From Agapanthus africanus (taxonomy: Eukaryota > Streptophyta > Magnoliopsida > Asparagales > Amaryllidaceae), in contig CM057342.1 in NCBI GenBank assembly GCA_030015575.1, forward strand, positions 623,935,348 through 623,999,347: DNA of 64,000 nucleotides, given 5' to 3'. Shown here piece by piece: positions 45,863 to 59,110 of the stretch. How positions within the stretch are numbered: the first letter of the stretch is position 1; every line of letters starts with the position of its first letter. The notes below the pieces were generated by a model. That model was not told where the DNA came from, did no database searches, and saw only the letters and a list, made by a program, of their open reading frames with translations. The translations under genes were made by a program, and so were the position numbers.

Positions 45863-48180
45863 CTCACCATTATGCTTTACTAACTTGTGTTAACGCATTT
45901 AAAACATCGATCGGACCGAATATCAAAAACTACAATTTTTCTGTTCAATGTTTCTGTCGATTTTAAATCTGGTTTAAAAATTATTTTGATGATCCCAGAA
46001 AATTAAGCAGGGTTTTTTAAGCATACTGCAAAAATACGGTCACGTGATCTTACTATACCGCCGCGGATCCGCGGTCAAACCTAGGGTTTGACCGTGCATC
46101 CGTGGCCAGTATATAGGAACAGTGCTCCATATTTCTTCAGTGTGCTTTAATTGGTAAATTGTGGTTTTTGGCAATGTTCTTTTGGGCCCAGATTTTGTTA
46201 CTGTACAGCAGATGCACGTGGGGCCCACTTCATGACATTTAGTCGATCGAAATTTAAACGCATTAGTTTACAGTACTTACCTTTACTTTTACTCTTTATC
46301 TTTATCCTTTATATCTCCGACCGTGAATGTCATTTGAGCGGTAAACTGCGTCTGATTGCTATAGTTCTTTTAGACGGGTTTGCGAACGTGACATTCGCGT
46401 TGATGTTCTATGTTGTACTGTGATGTTGCGGATTTGTCGTGGTGGATAGCAGTGTGCAATGGTAGTGCAGTTTGGATTTATTTGTACATTTGATATTGCG
46501 GGGCGAGCGTCCAACATGTGGACTGCCGTCACTGCCTGTTTGTATAATATTCTTTTGGGGCACGACCGGGCTGAGGTCGATGTACCCGTTGTATATATTT
46601 TTATTTCTGTACTAGGTTTACCCCGCGACGGGGTGCACATATAGCCGGGTTCTGGAGGGCAACGGGTCCGCATCTTATGGCTTTGAGAAGCAGAGGGGCC
46701 TTACTCTAGAATTGGCAGACTATTCACCACACTCGTAGGGGGTACAGGTTGACCCAAGGAGGGGTGCTCAAGTTACCGGATTCCGTGAAGTGCTGGGTGG
46801 TCCATTCACTTTGTTGTAGGGGGCTGCCTCGCTTCAGGTTTTGGCGGGTAACTTGCCGCACCCGTAGGGGTCTAGGTTTCATTGCACAGGCTATCCACAC
46901 GACCAGGAGAACGTCGGGTTTCAGCAGCGGCTCTGTGAAACCCGGGGATCCCAGATTATCTGTATTGTTCTCTGATGCTTATTACTTTTCTGTAATGTTG
47001 CATATTATCACGCCTGGAGCGATTATTGTATATTGGTATATATATTATTAGATGTTGTATATGTTTTGCACCCGCGCTAGTCCAGTCCCTGCTCTGTCGT
47101 TAGTTAAGTAACCTAACGGGTAACGACGGGACCCGGTGACGAATGCGGATGGCATATACGTACATTTTATTTTCGTTCTTTTCTGGTGTGATTTACTGAT
47201 AGGACTGCGTTGATTCTGATCAATGCAAAGGAAAACAAACCTGTTTGGATGTTGTTGGAACAGTTTTAAAAAGTGTTATTACAAAGACGTTTCCTTTTGT
47301 TTTGCATAGCGGTATTCGGTGTGAATATCCTGCACCTCATTCGACGAGGCAAGGGCCGATATCCCTTCACCGGGAATGACCCCTTGGGCAGAAGTTTGCG
47401 TCAGGGTGATAACTTCACTATAGTCGATTACAAGTTGCTTTTCATCGCGGTATTCAGTTGGAATATCCTGCACCTCATTCCACGAGGAAAGAGCCGAGAT
47501 CCCTTCACCGGGAGTGACCTCTTTAGCAAAAGGTTTTCGCCACTATATTTTTATAAAAAGCTATCAGGTTCCTTCAGCGATATCATGTTCATTACGTTAA
47601 AGGTTTTTTCGCCAAAAACCAGCCGTAGCCCTCCGTCATTTCTTTTGGGTATTCAGTACTATTCAAGCTATGTATTTTGGCCAAAGTCAAGGCATAGTGT
47701 TTGGTAGCTGCTGGGTATTCATTTGTTGCAAAGATAGATGAGTTGGTTTGGGACAGTCGTTCTGCCGATTGGCCAAAGTCAGGGGCATATGCGGATGGGT
47801 TCAAATTGACAAGATAATGATGGATAGAACTTGGCATGTGACTTATGACATTTTGACCAAAGCCAAGGTCATAAGAGCATGGGGCAAAAATCATATCGGG
47901 AGTTTCTAAAGAAACTGAAACTTTCCAAGTATGCGCATACCTTCTGGAGTATGATAACATGAGTGGATTCCGTCACGTTATCATGCGATGAGAGTTGGAT
48001 CCCGATTCCCACTGATGAGTTGGTTTACTCTTCGGGTGATCCCGATTGATTCTTCTTTCAGATTTGGAGGAGAATTTGACAGGACAGTGGGAGGTTTACT
48101 GATTAGATAAAGTGATAACCATTCTGATCTAGGTTAGAGTGCACGCAGAGTGTTTCTTTTCTCTCTCTCTCTTTGGCAGC
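45863..48180 (+). other. Structured non-coding leader of B3
   Basis: HP1 (46061-46105) is a 21-position stem with a 3-nt loop, one mismatch and two G-U pairs. HP2 is at 46322-46399. The three-hairpin modules are at 47304-47386 and 47443-47526. The three-hairpin array has CTATG/CATAG (47668-47697), TGCC/GGCA (47763-47787) and CTTATGAC/GTCATAAG (47842-47875). The pyrimidine tract ends at 48179. The 144-codon ORF at 47273-47707 runs across the modules and array; it is probably an accident of the repeats. No gag recognised. Confidence 0.75.
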
Positions 48181-48299
48181 GACCTTTGACCGACCCTAGA
48201 CTATGACTCAGTGACCAAGTTGACCGAACCTTCTTAAAATACTGGCTTTTGGATTGTCTAAGTTGCATAAGTCATTACCGCTCCTTCTTTTACCTTTTG

Positions 48300-48960
48300 C
48301 ATTTCTCAGAACACCCCGTATTACTATGGACATCCACTTCCATTTGATAGATCCATCGTATGGTTTTATACGAACCCGAAGGACTTCTTCGAGGATGGAT
48401 CAAGGTTCAGGAGAAAAGGAATTGGTTTATTCTGTTGTCTTTTATTATCACTTTCTCTCAGGTTGCGAGGGCTCCTTGGTTTAGGAGAGTACACCTATTA
48501 CGCTTATTGGATAGTCTTATTCCAAACCATAGGCAGGTGCCGAAAGGTAGGGAATGAAGAAAACCAATTAGCCTAAGTAGGGTGTGCAGAAGGTAATAAC
48601 TAAAGACAAAATAAAGGGATTAGAAAGAGGGCAAAGTAAATTGCGACTGTTATCATTCACGACCAGACCGCGTACTTCATCGCCACTCCTATTTCACCTT
48701 TGCTTTTTTCCCCAGTTCGGGAGAAATAGAATAAGGAATTATTCAGTTGTCTTTTATCATCACCTTCTCTCAAGTTGTGAGTACTCCTTGGTTTAGGAGG
48801 GTACACCTATTATGCTTACTGGATAATCTTCTTCCAAACCATAGGCTGGTGCCGAACGGTAGGGAAACAAGAAAACCATTTAGCCTAACGATGGTGTACA
48901 GAAGGTAACGACTAAAGACAAATAAAGGGATTTGGAGAGATGGCAAAGAAATATACGGTT
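48300..48960 (+). repeat. Duplicated block D1/D2 (B3)
   Basis: Two units are present; the second has lost part of its front. ORFs at 48254-48484 and 48360-48557 show the D1 translation broken across frames, which argues against a conserved protein. Confidence 0.65.
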
Positions 48961-49161
48961 ATAGTCATGAATTGGATTATGGAAGAGGCATTACTAGGAA
49001 TACCAGGATACCCCTACGAAACATTTTCATGTTTCTGTGCATTGTTAAAGGAAAACTGTTTTCCCGATTAGATACTTACTCCAAGGGTATGTATTTACCT
49101 GGTTTCATTCTCATATCTGTATGGTTTTACAGATGATGGGTGGGAGTAAGTTATTGGGAAT

Positions 49162-51384
49162 TGTAGGGTTCCTAGGCACACTAATGAAGTCTCACAAGTG
49201 ATCAAACATGGCTAATTTAAATTTTACGAGTGCCGAGAAACCCTAATACGGATCGTTAACTAGATTTATAGACGATGCGATGCAAGTTAACGACTTTAAC
49301 TTAAAAGGAAAGGGGCTACAACCTTTGTAGATCCGGTCCACCACTTCCTAAGCTCCGCGATGATGTCCCTCCGCTGTCCAAATCAGATTCCGGACTCTAG
49401 CATCGGCTTCATCGAAGAAATGGACGGGCTTGGTCGTCGGCTTCAATGCCGAAGATGATCTACGTCGAGGCATCACTAGATCAAGCTCCCACTTCACCAA
49501 GTCATGAAACTTGTGAAGAAAACACCCTATACTACTTGGCAAGAGGTAGAGGATGAAGAAATAGGAAGTGGGTTCACTTTAGAATTGGATTTCTCACTCA
49601 TTTTCACTAGTTGCCATTGATGGTAGCTAGGTTTTCTTCATGTTGAAGATGAAGAAGAAGAAGAAAAGATATATGATAAGTATATCTAAAATATAAAATA
49701 AAATGATACTTATCATATCTTTAACTATGGTTTAGTGTAGAGAACTAACTAAGGTTTTGTTGAATGGTTAGGGTTAAGAGCAAAACAAAAATGGTGGACT
49801 TTTCAAAGATGCTATAAAAGTTTCATGAACTTTCTAGCATAATATCAAAAGAAAACCACCATTTCTCTTTGCTTAAAAGAAAAGAAATTAACAAATAAGT
49901 AAATCAAATAAACAAAACCCTAATCATTAACTTAACCATGGTTTAATTCTTTACACTTAACCAAGTAAACATGTATCATCAAACATGATACAACCAAGTG
50001 CACAAAAGTATATCACATATACAACTTGTGAAATTCAAGTGAGAAAATCCATTTTAAGTGAACCAATACTAGTTAATGCAAAGTAATATATCAAATATAT
50101 AATTATACATTAAATCATTAAATCAATACTTGATTTAACGATCCGGTCATATCGCATATAACCGACCAGTATCCTATGTATCGGCTTATCGAATCAATCC
50201 TTGATTCGATAACTAGGTTATATCGCATATAACCAATCGATACATTCATCGCGAGAATGAAATACGATATCACATACACGCATTATTCTCGGTCCTGCAC
50301 ATATCTCATATGCGCTCCTATTTCGTTTTGCTTGAGCCAGGAAACCTCTGTGTAGGACTCTAAAAACTCGTCAATACGCCGGCAGCAGATGATGATCATA
50401 TCAAGCACCCACAAGCCGCAAGCAGTCTGCTAAACGTAACGGCCACCCGGGTATTGAGCGATCAGAAGATCGACGAGCAAGCCCGCTCACACTCCTGTGA
50501 ATCCAACCAGTAACACTTACCGTACAGTCCGGTCTGTTCGTCTGATATGTCGCATATCTCGCCTAGGGGTGGTAAACGTCAGACCCCAGTAGCTCGATAA
50601 GTCATGCCGACGTGAAGTCCATGACATGTGTGAAACTACTGATAACACTTACCAGTAGGTCACTGCAACACTGGCCAGGGATTTCCTGTTATGGCCAGTC
50701 GAGCATAGCGCAACATCAACCCCCAATACCGGGAGAGACGAATCCCCTCCTATCGCTCATTGCCTCCATGTGAATCGGGACTGTACCCAAAAACCACCTG
50801 TTTGCACGACTCAGTAGAGCCGTGGTAGGGTGGAAATCAAAGCACAGTGGGAGACACACAAGACTCTATGACGATCTCGGGTCAACAGACTAAGCTGTAC
50901 CAGTGTCACCAGAGAACTGCCATCTGACGTGAGGTATAATACCATCTGGGAGTTCTCGGCGAGTCCGTTCAGTGTACCCAGTCTCCACTGAGCACCCGTA
51001 TACCATCTCTGATGTCAAACACCAATGGATATGGGATCATCCATCGTCCATCGCATGGGTCGAGAAGATATACGCTAGTCTACTCTGGAATATCGATGCC
51101 CCGTCTCGATATTCCCTCGACTAGGAACATTGAAGGATGTACTCATGGACTATCCAGGCCCCAGTAGTATGATCTGCATCACAGTCCTGGAAGTCGAGTA
51201 CACATCCTAAGGGCTTTATCAACATGTAACAGAGAGACAGAAAGTATACACGTTAAGATAAAGAGCAACCAGATAGCGTACTATCATATCGAGCAAGAAA
51301 GTCCTACCTATATATGTCCCAGCATCCACTACAATATACATCCAATGTACAGTAATGGCCTCTAGGGCATACATATAACTAACA
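49162..51384 (-). repeat. 3' LTR of A5 (2,223 bp)
   Basis: It begins TGTAGGGTTCCTAGGC and ends CTAACA. Palindromic tandem units lie near 50107-50215. Confidence 0.9.
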
Positions 51385-51395
51385 ATCTCCCACTT

Positions 51396-52453
51396 GCACT
51401 AGGGCCATCTGTAGCAGTGGTTGCAGTATCACATACTCAACCATCCCCCATTAGTCTCTCTATGGGAAAAGGCCTTTGTGAGTGGATCCGCCGTGTTGTC
51501 CTCTGAGTCTACTCTCCTAACCTCGATCACCCTGGAGATCAACTATCTCCATGATCAGGTGATGCTGCCTCAGAATATGTCTGGGTCACTGATGGGACCA
51601 GGGTTCATGGGCCAAAGCCTCACTTCCATTGTCACACAATGGTAGGAACCTAGTTCATCTTATGAACCAATATACACCCAAACTACCTCTTTGGCAGTAT
51701 CTTAAATAGCGATGTTACCAGCCTTTATCGTCTAGTTTGCCACGGTATCTAGCTTGGAACTCTTCCAACATACCGTCCCTTTACTGAGGGTAAAGATAAT
51801 GCCTGTGACTGACATTCAGTCATCCTTATCACCCTGGAACACTTCCAGTGATTCTCCCCAGGAACGATTGATACCATCTCACTACATCTAGTGAGAATCC
51901 TAGCATCCAATTACATCTATCTCATAGATGAAAACTCAGGATTTATGAGGTATCACTTTGATCCTATGTGGAGAATCATTGTGATAAGCGGAGATTGATC
52001 GAGCGTAGCATAGGAAACTCCTTCCCTATCATGAGTATGTTATCCACGTACTCTACGAGGATCTTCACAATACTCCCTACTTCCCTTTTGTTTATACAAC
52101 GTTCATCTACCATTTTGATGATGTCAAACTCTTTGACTAACACATCAAAACAGATGTTCCAACTCCGCGATACCTGCTTTATCCTATAAAGCATCTTGTA
52201 CACGTTTCCGCTGCTCCCACTGTCTACGAAGCCCTCTGACTGTGTACTTATAGACGTTCTCTTCTAAAACATCATTTAGAAAAGCAGTCATGGCTCCCAA
52301 CCGCCAGATATCGTAGTCATGGTATGTAGCCGTGGCAAGTAGGGTCTGGATGGACTTAAGCATAGCCACTTGAAAAGGTTTCATCATTATCCACGCCTGG
52401 TCGATGACGAAAAGCTTTAACAAGTCTAGCTTTGAAAGTCTCAACCTTTCCAT
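51396..52453 (-). pseudogene. RNase H and RT remnants (element A5)
   Basis: The RT part at 52203-51976 keeps KQVSRSWNICFDVLVKEFD, and the catalytic box reads YVDN instead of YVDD. The fingers/palm part at 52453-52184 keeps VAMLKSIQTLLATATYHDYD, but the first catalytic Asp block reads LGAMTAFLND. Two of the metal-binding residues are therefore lost. The RNase H end lies near 51470-51600 with stops. The lesions match those in A2. Confidence 0.82.
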
Positions 52454-52599
52454 CTACACCAAGTAATCTTCTCAAAATATACTTGCTCCTGATGGGGATT
52501 TAACCCTTCAGATATAGCAACCAAAGTCCATACTTTGTTGGTGTACAAGGATTCAATCTCAGATCGCTAAGCATCCAGCCATTCTTACAGAGTCCCTAC

Positions 52600-53500
52600 T
52601 CTCGATGGCCTGCTCGAAACTAGTTGGGTCATCATCTCATGATGCATTCCTCGCTCCCACTGTCATCGAGAAACCGAGGTATCTCTCAGGCGGATGAGGA
52701 ACCCTACCAGATCGGCGAAGAGGCTGAGGTTCGTCGGAAACTATTGAATCCTTTGGTTCTGTCAAATCATTAGCAGTTTTGTACAGCTGGAACCTTTCCA
52801 GTTCTACAGAACTTTCCTTGCCTCGATCTTGTCCGGATTTTGCTTTAGACATAGGCCGAACAATCCTAAATCTTAACTTTCTTAAGAGATAGGCTCTTCC
52901 CACACCATATCTCATATGGAGTGGTAGGCACTGACTTGATTCGAACCCTATTCAATAGGTATGCAACTTCATAAGTGCATAACTCCCTAATAGGAAACTC
53001 AGTAGTACTTATCATAGAGCGCACCATATCATATAGGGTGTGATTGCTCCGCCCTAATATACCATCGTGCTATGGTGTATACGGAGGAGTAATACTGAGA
53101 GAGAATCTCATTCTCCTTTAGAATAGTCCAGGAATTCCATGCACAAGTATTCTCCTCCCTGATCTCATCATAGGATATAATACTTATACCTGTACTTTGG
53201 TTCTCTACTTCTAACTTATATTCTGTGAATATCTCAAAAGGTTCGGACCTATGTTTCAACAGGAACATATATCTGAATCTTGAGAGATCATCAGAGAACG
53301 TAATGAAGTAAAAAGAACCGGTCCTGGCATGTGTAGACAGGAGACCTTACATACATCATCATGTATCAGTCCCAAGAGTTTACTAACTCTTTCTCTGTTT
53401 CCAATGAACAGAGCTATGGTCATCTAATCTTTGTGACATGACTGGCAAGTTCCATAAGATGTAAATTCAAACTGATTTAAATATGCATCTAAAAAGTAAC
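52600..53500 (-). pseudogene. Integrase and linker remnant (element A5)
   Basis: The frame 53268-53029 matches A1 integrase (MFLLKHRSEPFEIFTEYKLE), with the second catalytic block changed to IREENT as in A2. The linker at 52915-52637 keeps EPQPLRRSGRVPHPPERYLG. Broken by several frameshifts. Confidence 0.78.
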
Positions 53501-53597
53501 TTCAGCCAGTCGGGTCGCATTGATATGACCTAGTCTACAATGCTTCAAGAAGGATTCGTTCATTTCTGAACTCTTCCTCTTGTGTGTGTTCTGTATA

Positions 53598-53965
53598 CTA
53601 GGAACTGTAGTTTGATTTAGAATCATCAATGCTTTTAGATAACGTGCCTGAACCGATCAACTTTTGATATAGGAAATGTTCAAAACATTGTCCAACAATA
53701 CAAAATTTTATCATTTCTTTAATAATAAAGAGACTGATATGATTTTTTATATCAGGTTCGGTATCTAATAGCATTTGTTCAGAATCAATGTATTGGTAAT
53801 ACAGGGTGACAGTGACAACCAGACTTGGCTGCAACACTTGCCCCGTTTTCTGTCTCATGAAACTTATCACCCATTCTCAGTTTTTCTACCTTTTTGTAGC
53901 CCTATGTAACAGATTACATATCTGGGATCCTGATCCGGTATCAAATACCCAGGATGCAGAGGATA
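53598..53965 (-). pseudogene. Protease and following region remnant (element A5)
   Basis: SWVFDTGSGSQICNLL (about 53965-53920) marks the protease active site. The 90-codon frame 53870-53598 corresponds to the region between protease and integrase in Copia polyproteins. The active-site motif is intact but the domain is not in one frame. Confidence 0.72.
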
Positions 53966-54175
53966 CTGAGAAACGGTTCTTTATAATGAACACACCCGAA
54001 GGAGATGCATCTCATGCACTTTCTTCGTTTGGGCAGCATGGGAATCCTGGTGTTCCCCTATTTCCTGCTCTGTCTTATAACAATTATAAGTTGGAGCGGG
54101 GACCGACGTTCCCCAGCTCAGTATAACAAGCGGGTTCGGTCAATACATCCATATTATTATCTTGATTAAGACGTG

Positions 54176-54213
54176 ATATGGTCGCTACCTGGAGAGAGAG
54201 AGAGAAGAAAACA
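54176..54213 (-). other. Possible 3' splice site in A5
   Basis: A CT-rich run then CAG on the minus strand, as in A2. Confidence 0.42.
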
Positions 54214-54349
54214 CTCTGCGTGCGCTCTTGCAAGATCAGATTGGTTATATATTTTATCTAATCAGGATGGCTCCCACTGTTTTTATCAAATCTTCCTTCA
54301 AACCCTAAAAGGAAAGACTAGCCGGGATTAATTACACTCTACAAGTTCG

Positions 54350-56539
54350 TGTAAGTGCACGGCGGCGCCCCGGCCGTCAATCCGACGGCCAAATGCGGAA
54401 ACGGTGATAAACTTTAATTTTGCGAACTTTGCAAACCGGCACCACCGCGCACTAAACACCCGGATCGTAACCATTAACAAGTCTAAGCTAACTAGAAGAT
54501 GGGTTAGAGATATACCGATGATCCGAGTCCTCCGGTCTTCTCGTCATCGTCCCGATCTCACGCGGAAACTTCGGTCGTCGCCTCCTCGCCGGAAGGGCAC
54601 ATCGCCTGCATCTTTTACGGGCTCCCACCTCAATACCGAGGCAACTCGGGCGCGAAGTTGGCTGGCCGACGCGCCCAAGATTTGCTGTAGAATAATGTAG
54701 AATCGTTGTCTCTTTGGGGTTTTGTATAGTTGCCATGATGGAGCAATTTGTGCAAAAGAATTTTCCATTTAACTTGCTAGATAAATGGAGCAGACAAAGA
54801 AATGAGCTCGGCCAGGGCATTTTAGTGCTCACTGGAAATTGAAAGATTGATGAGCTTGGCCACTTTAAAACATCAGCACTCACTTATTTTTTCTCAATGC
54901 AACCTAATGAGTATATATATATTAATTCATCATATCCATCAAAAATAATTCCAGCATACTCATGAATTAAACCACTATACAATTTAAAACCCACTCCATT
55001 CCCACAGTGGCCGGCCCATCATTAAAACAATTTCCAACACAAAATCAAAAACCCATACCCTCTCTAATCATAATAAATGCATCAATAGCAAAGATGATAT
55101 CATAAACAAACCTTTTGCAAGAAACCCCCTCAACAAAATGTTAATTGCAAACTTGCAATTAACACCCTCCAACGAAAAGTCCGACCGGGAAGGAAAAAGA
55201 GAAAACCGGCCGGAAAGGAATGCAAACTGGCAACCCTAGAAAACTGGTCCCTTAATAAATTACAGGAAAACCCCGATACTGTGCATACACACCCGCATCT
55301 GTATTCCGTCCGGATACAAATGCAAAGAGACAAAACTACACTATCTAATACTAGGATCCGGCTTAAGCCAAAGCCGGCTAGTAAAAACCGTCCGATTACG
55401 ATCCGTGCAATACCGCACGTATCTGATCGAACCCTGCCATATCTCCATACGGCCTCTACAGCGTTTCGCCCGAAAGCTTGAGTAACTGAAAGTGTGGTGG
55501 ACTCTAAAGACTCGTCAATACTATGGCTGTGGATTTAACCACTAGCTCGTCAGAGGTATAAGCCAATACGTAACGGGCCACCAGCTATTGACCAAAAGGG
55601 ACGTCGATGAGCGAACTCATCCTGACACCCTACTGAGCCTGTCAGTGACAATATCCGTACAGTCCGGTCCGTTCGTCTACGAGCATCGCATGTCGGGCCT
55701 AGGGGGTGGGTAGAAGTCAGACCCCCAAAAGCGGTACAAGTCGTGTCGGAGTGTAGCCCAGAACACCCTGAGATACTACTGGAATACCTACCAGTAAATC
55801 TCCTGCCTTGGCCAAGGACTTCGTGTAATGGCTCTCCTAGACACAGCGCGACCTCACCCCCAATACCGGGAGAGACGAACCCCTGAAGATCCGCTCACTG
55901 CCTCCATGTGGCTCGGGACTGTACCCAACTAAAACCTGTTTGCACGACTCCTTTGAGCCGTGGTAGGGTAGTAATCAAAGTACAGTGGGAACTCACACAA
56001 GACAAATGACGATCCCCAGGTCGATGAACTAACCTGTACACATGTCACCTGGGAACTGCCATCTGACGTCAGGTATAAGACCAACTAGCATGTTCCCGGC
56101 GAGTCATGTCCGGTGTACTCATAACCCAATGAGCACCTGTATACATCTTAGGTGAACCAACTGACCCCAGTGGCTTGCGAGACCGGCCACCGCCCCTCGT
56201 CGGGGTCTCGACTGTATACACTAGTCTACTCTGGAGAATCGATGCCCTGTCTCGAAACTCCTACGACTAGGGACCTTTTAAGGATGTGCTTATAGACTCC
56301 AGCTCTCACTTATATGATCGCCCTCATACTGCTGACAGTCAAGCAAGAATCCTAGGGGCTCTATCAACGTGCAATAGCGGCCTGTCAGGTCACCTAAAGC
56401 AGTACACGATGATAAAGGTAAACCAGATAGCAAACTATCATCTCGAGTAAGACTGTCCTACCGCGATAGGTCCTCCCTCAATCATTGCAATCACGTGCCT
56501 GTGATCCAATAATTGACTCTGAGGGCACTATCTCCAACA
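54350..56539 (-). repeat. 3' LTR of B4 (2,190 bp)
   Basis: It starts TGTAAGTGCACGGCGG and ends CCAACA. ORFs of 98 and 131 codons (54404-54700, 54488-54883) recur in the 5' LTR simply because the LTRs are near-identical. Confidence 0.92.
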
Positions 56540-59110
56540 ATCTCCCACTTGCACTCAAGGCTAATTATTGCGATGTCGCATACTCACAGCCCGTGTGATA
56601 CCGAACACCCAACTCCTCTACTAGTCAGTCTCACAAAGCTCGTTTGCGAGACTATTGCGTTCGAGGAATAGCCTCAGCGAGTGGATCCGCTCTGATGATT
56701 CTTTCTATGTCTCTCTAAATCTCAAGTTCGCGGAGAAAGCCATCTCCCGAAATGAGCAATACCTGTCTTAGAGTGTCTGGATGTCTGATGGGACCGAGCT
56801 CATAAATGAACTCCAAATCCAAACTTCTTAGACTGTATCGTCAACTGAACTTAATCAGTATCCTGCGCCATGCCACCCTCAGTATTGCCTTGGACCACCT
56901 GTCCAAAATACTGCCCCTCGTCAGAAGGAAAACTACAACTCTGACGACCTCCTTGTCGTCCATGTCACCTTGGAAGCCTGGAATGATAACTGTCTCTTAA
57001 ATGAGGCTGTCGTTATCATATCCCTAGAACATCCACTTATGTTCTAGAACTGCTTCCGACTGTTTCTCCAGGACTGGATCAATGTCAACTTGTTGCATCT
57101 AGTGCAAGAACAACATCTGGTGTGGTACTTGACATCTCATGATCGACTCAATTGCCTAAGCAAGTGATCTGCCAATCATGCGCATCCCTCTCCCCTTTAG
57201 TCTATAAGACACCTTTAGAGAGGGTGACTCCATCACCTGTAGGTACACTACCGTGCCAGGAGTCGTCCATTCTAAATACTCTTAGAATGCTGTCAAAGTA
57301 CCCTGATTGGGAAACCACCCAAATCTAGATCTAAAACCATAGATCTAGTAACCAGTATGTCTAATATAATGTCCAAGTCTCATGTGGAAAAACCACTGTG
57401 TGACGACAATCCGATCGTAGTATAGGAATATCACTTCCTAATATGTGTATGTCATCCAAAACCCGGATATTACACCCTACTACCTACTCAACAGATCCAT
57501 CCCCTATTCTGATGAAGTCAACCCTATGACTGTCACATCAGAAATAGATGATCTATCTCCGCTACATCTGCTTTAGTCTATAAATAGACATAAGCCTGAT
57601 GTCCACCAATGCTTCCGCTGCTCCCACTGACTACGACAACCCTCTGGCAGAGTCATATAGACGTACACTTCTAAAGCTAGTTTAGAACGACGCTATACTC
57701 ATCCTCCCACCGGGTCTCGCAGCCTGGAACAACAGCAATGACAAGTGTGGGCAAACAAGAACTTCCCTGTCACCGTCCTTGAGGCTACCGGAGTACCTCT
57801 CGGGTGCCTGAAGTTACCCACCGTATCTGCGGAGTGGCCAATGGAATGTCAAACCAGATTGAATCTTTAGGTTCCTTATCAAATCTTCAGTAATCGTTTG
57901 CGGTTCTGGAATCACTTCCAGTTCTACCATACTCCCACTACTGTTTTTGAAAAATAACCATTTCTTTTAAAATGTGGCGAGTTAAGAACAATATCACTAT
58001 TGATCTTCCAGATGGTAGAAAGTCAACCCTCGTCATAGCCTGGGTCAACCCACAAACAGCCATTACAGAAACGTGCCTTGAGTTGTCCAGTGTCTGGTTT
58101 TAATCATAAGCCGGACAATTCCCCGTACCTTAACATCGTTAAGATATGAACTGTTCTATATCCAATATAGAACCAGAGGCACTGATTTAATTGAACCAGA
58201 TTCAAATCATGCAGCTGTCTCCAGTGCATGTCAACTAAATGGAGAGAGGCCGATCAGCGTTACTCAACTTAGGAATGTTTCCTAATTATGAGTAACCTGA
58301 AAGAGAAGCAATTTCTCTTTATCATTACTATCAACTGAATACCATACACAAGTATCTACATCTTCGATCACTTGAAGAATCCCGATACTTGCTACACTTG
58401 GTTCTCTACTATATTCAAATACCTATAACTCCTCAAAACTTAGACCCTGTGTTTCTATGAAACACATGTCTAAGAACTAGAGAAGTTAAAAGTAAACAGA
58501 ATATAGTATGAGGACCAACCCCTCTGTCCTAATGGACACTGGACAACATACAATACTCTGTATAAGTCCGCTGAGTCTAACAACTCTTTCACTGTATGTC
58601 GTAGGTTGAAAACTGTACTTATGGTTAAGAAGAATTACACCGCTGTTTAATGCTCCTTACCTAACCATCCACTGATATAGGTAAATGTCATCGACATAAT
58701 ATCAAAAGGTTTATCTCACTCTATAAAAATAGACGTACAGATATATCAATTTGAAATTGGTGCATAAAAGCGGATATTCAAAACCAAATATTTGCCGACC
58801 GGCAAACAGCCCAGGTGATTTCCTCAAATATCACCGATTACAACGAATCCCGATATAATGAGGATGATCACCCAATTCTCAATAACTTACTCCCACTCAT
58901 CATCTGTAAAACCATACAGATGTGAGAATCAAACTTGGTAAATACATACCCTGGAGCAAGTGTCTAATCGGGAAATCAGCTTTCTTTTAACAATACACAG
59001 TTGAACTGAAGCATTGAAATGTTTCGATGGGGTATTCTGGTATTCCTAGTAATGCCTCTACCATTATCTAGATTCACAACTATAACCGCATAATTCTTTG
59101 CCACCTCTCC
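56540..59110 (-). pseudogene. Shredded pol of B4
   Basis: It is collinear with B1 and B2 remnants, carrying the same stops and losses. The RNase H end lies near 56650-56830 and the RT palm region near 57400-57560. No usable frame, despite the very young LTRs. Confidence 0.72.

Larger units (their letters stand above)
43748..49161 (+). mobile_element. Family B element B3 (+), left part, host of A5
   Basis: It has a 5' LTR (43748-45849), primer site (45851-45862), leader with all the hairpin classes, and D1/D2 block, then is broken at 49161 by A5 about 150 bp past D2. The rest, with its 3' LTR, should lie beyond the window. The target bases before it are ATACC. It is the most divergent of the B copies; its LTR ends GACTTACA where B1 ends GCGCAACA. 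Confidence 0.85.
49162..54349 (-). mobile_element. Family A element A5 (-), left part, host of B4
   Basis: It has a 3' LTR (49162-51384), polypurine tract (51386-51395), and decayed RNase H, RT, integrase and protease, and is broken by B4 at 54349 in the leader just past the pyrimidine tract. The target bases before it are GGAAT. It shares RT and integrase lesions with A2. Confidence 0.87.

Noticed and set aside
47273-47707. A 144-codon ORF in B3 with repeated RGKGRDPFTGSD-type words.
   Set aside because: The repeated words are translations of the duplicated hairpin modules. The frame is broken in other copies, while base pairing is kept.
54404-54883. Overlapping ORFs of 98 and 131 codons, repeated at 62311-62793.
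   Set aside because: They are repeated only because they lie in the two young LTRs of B4; older B LTRs do not keep the frames.
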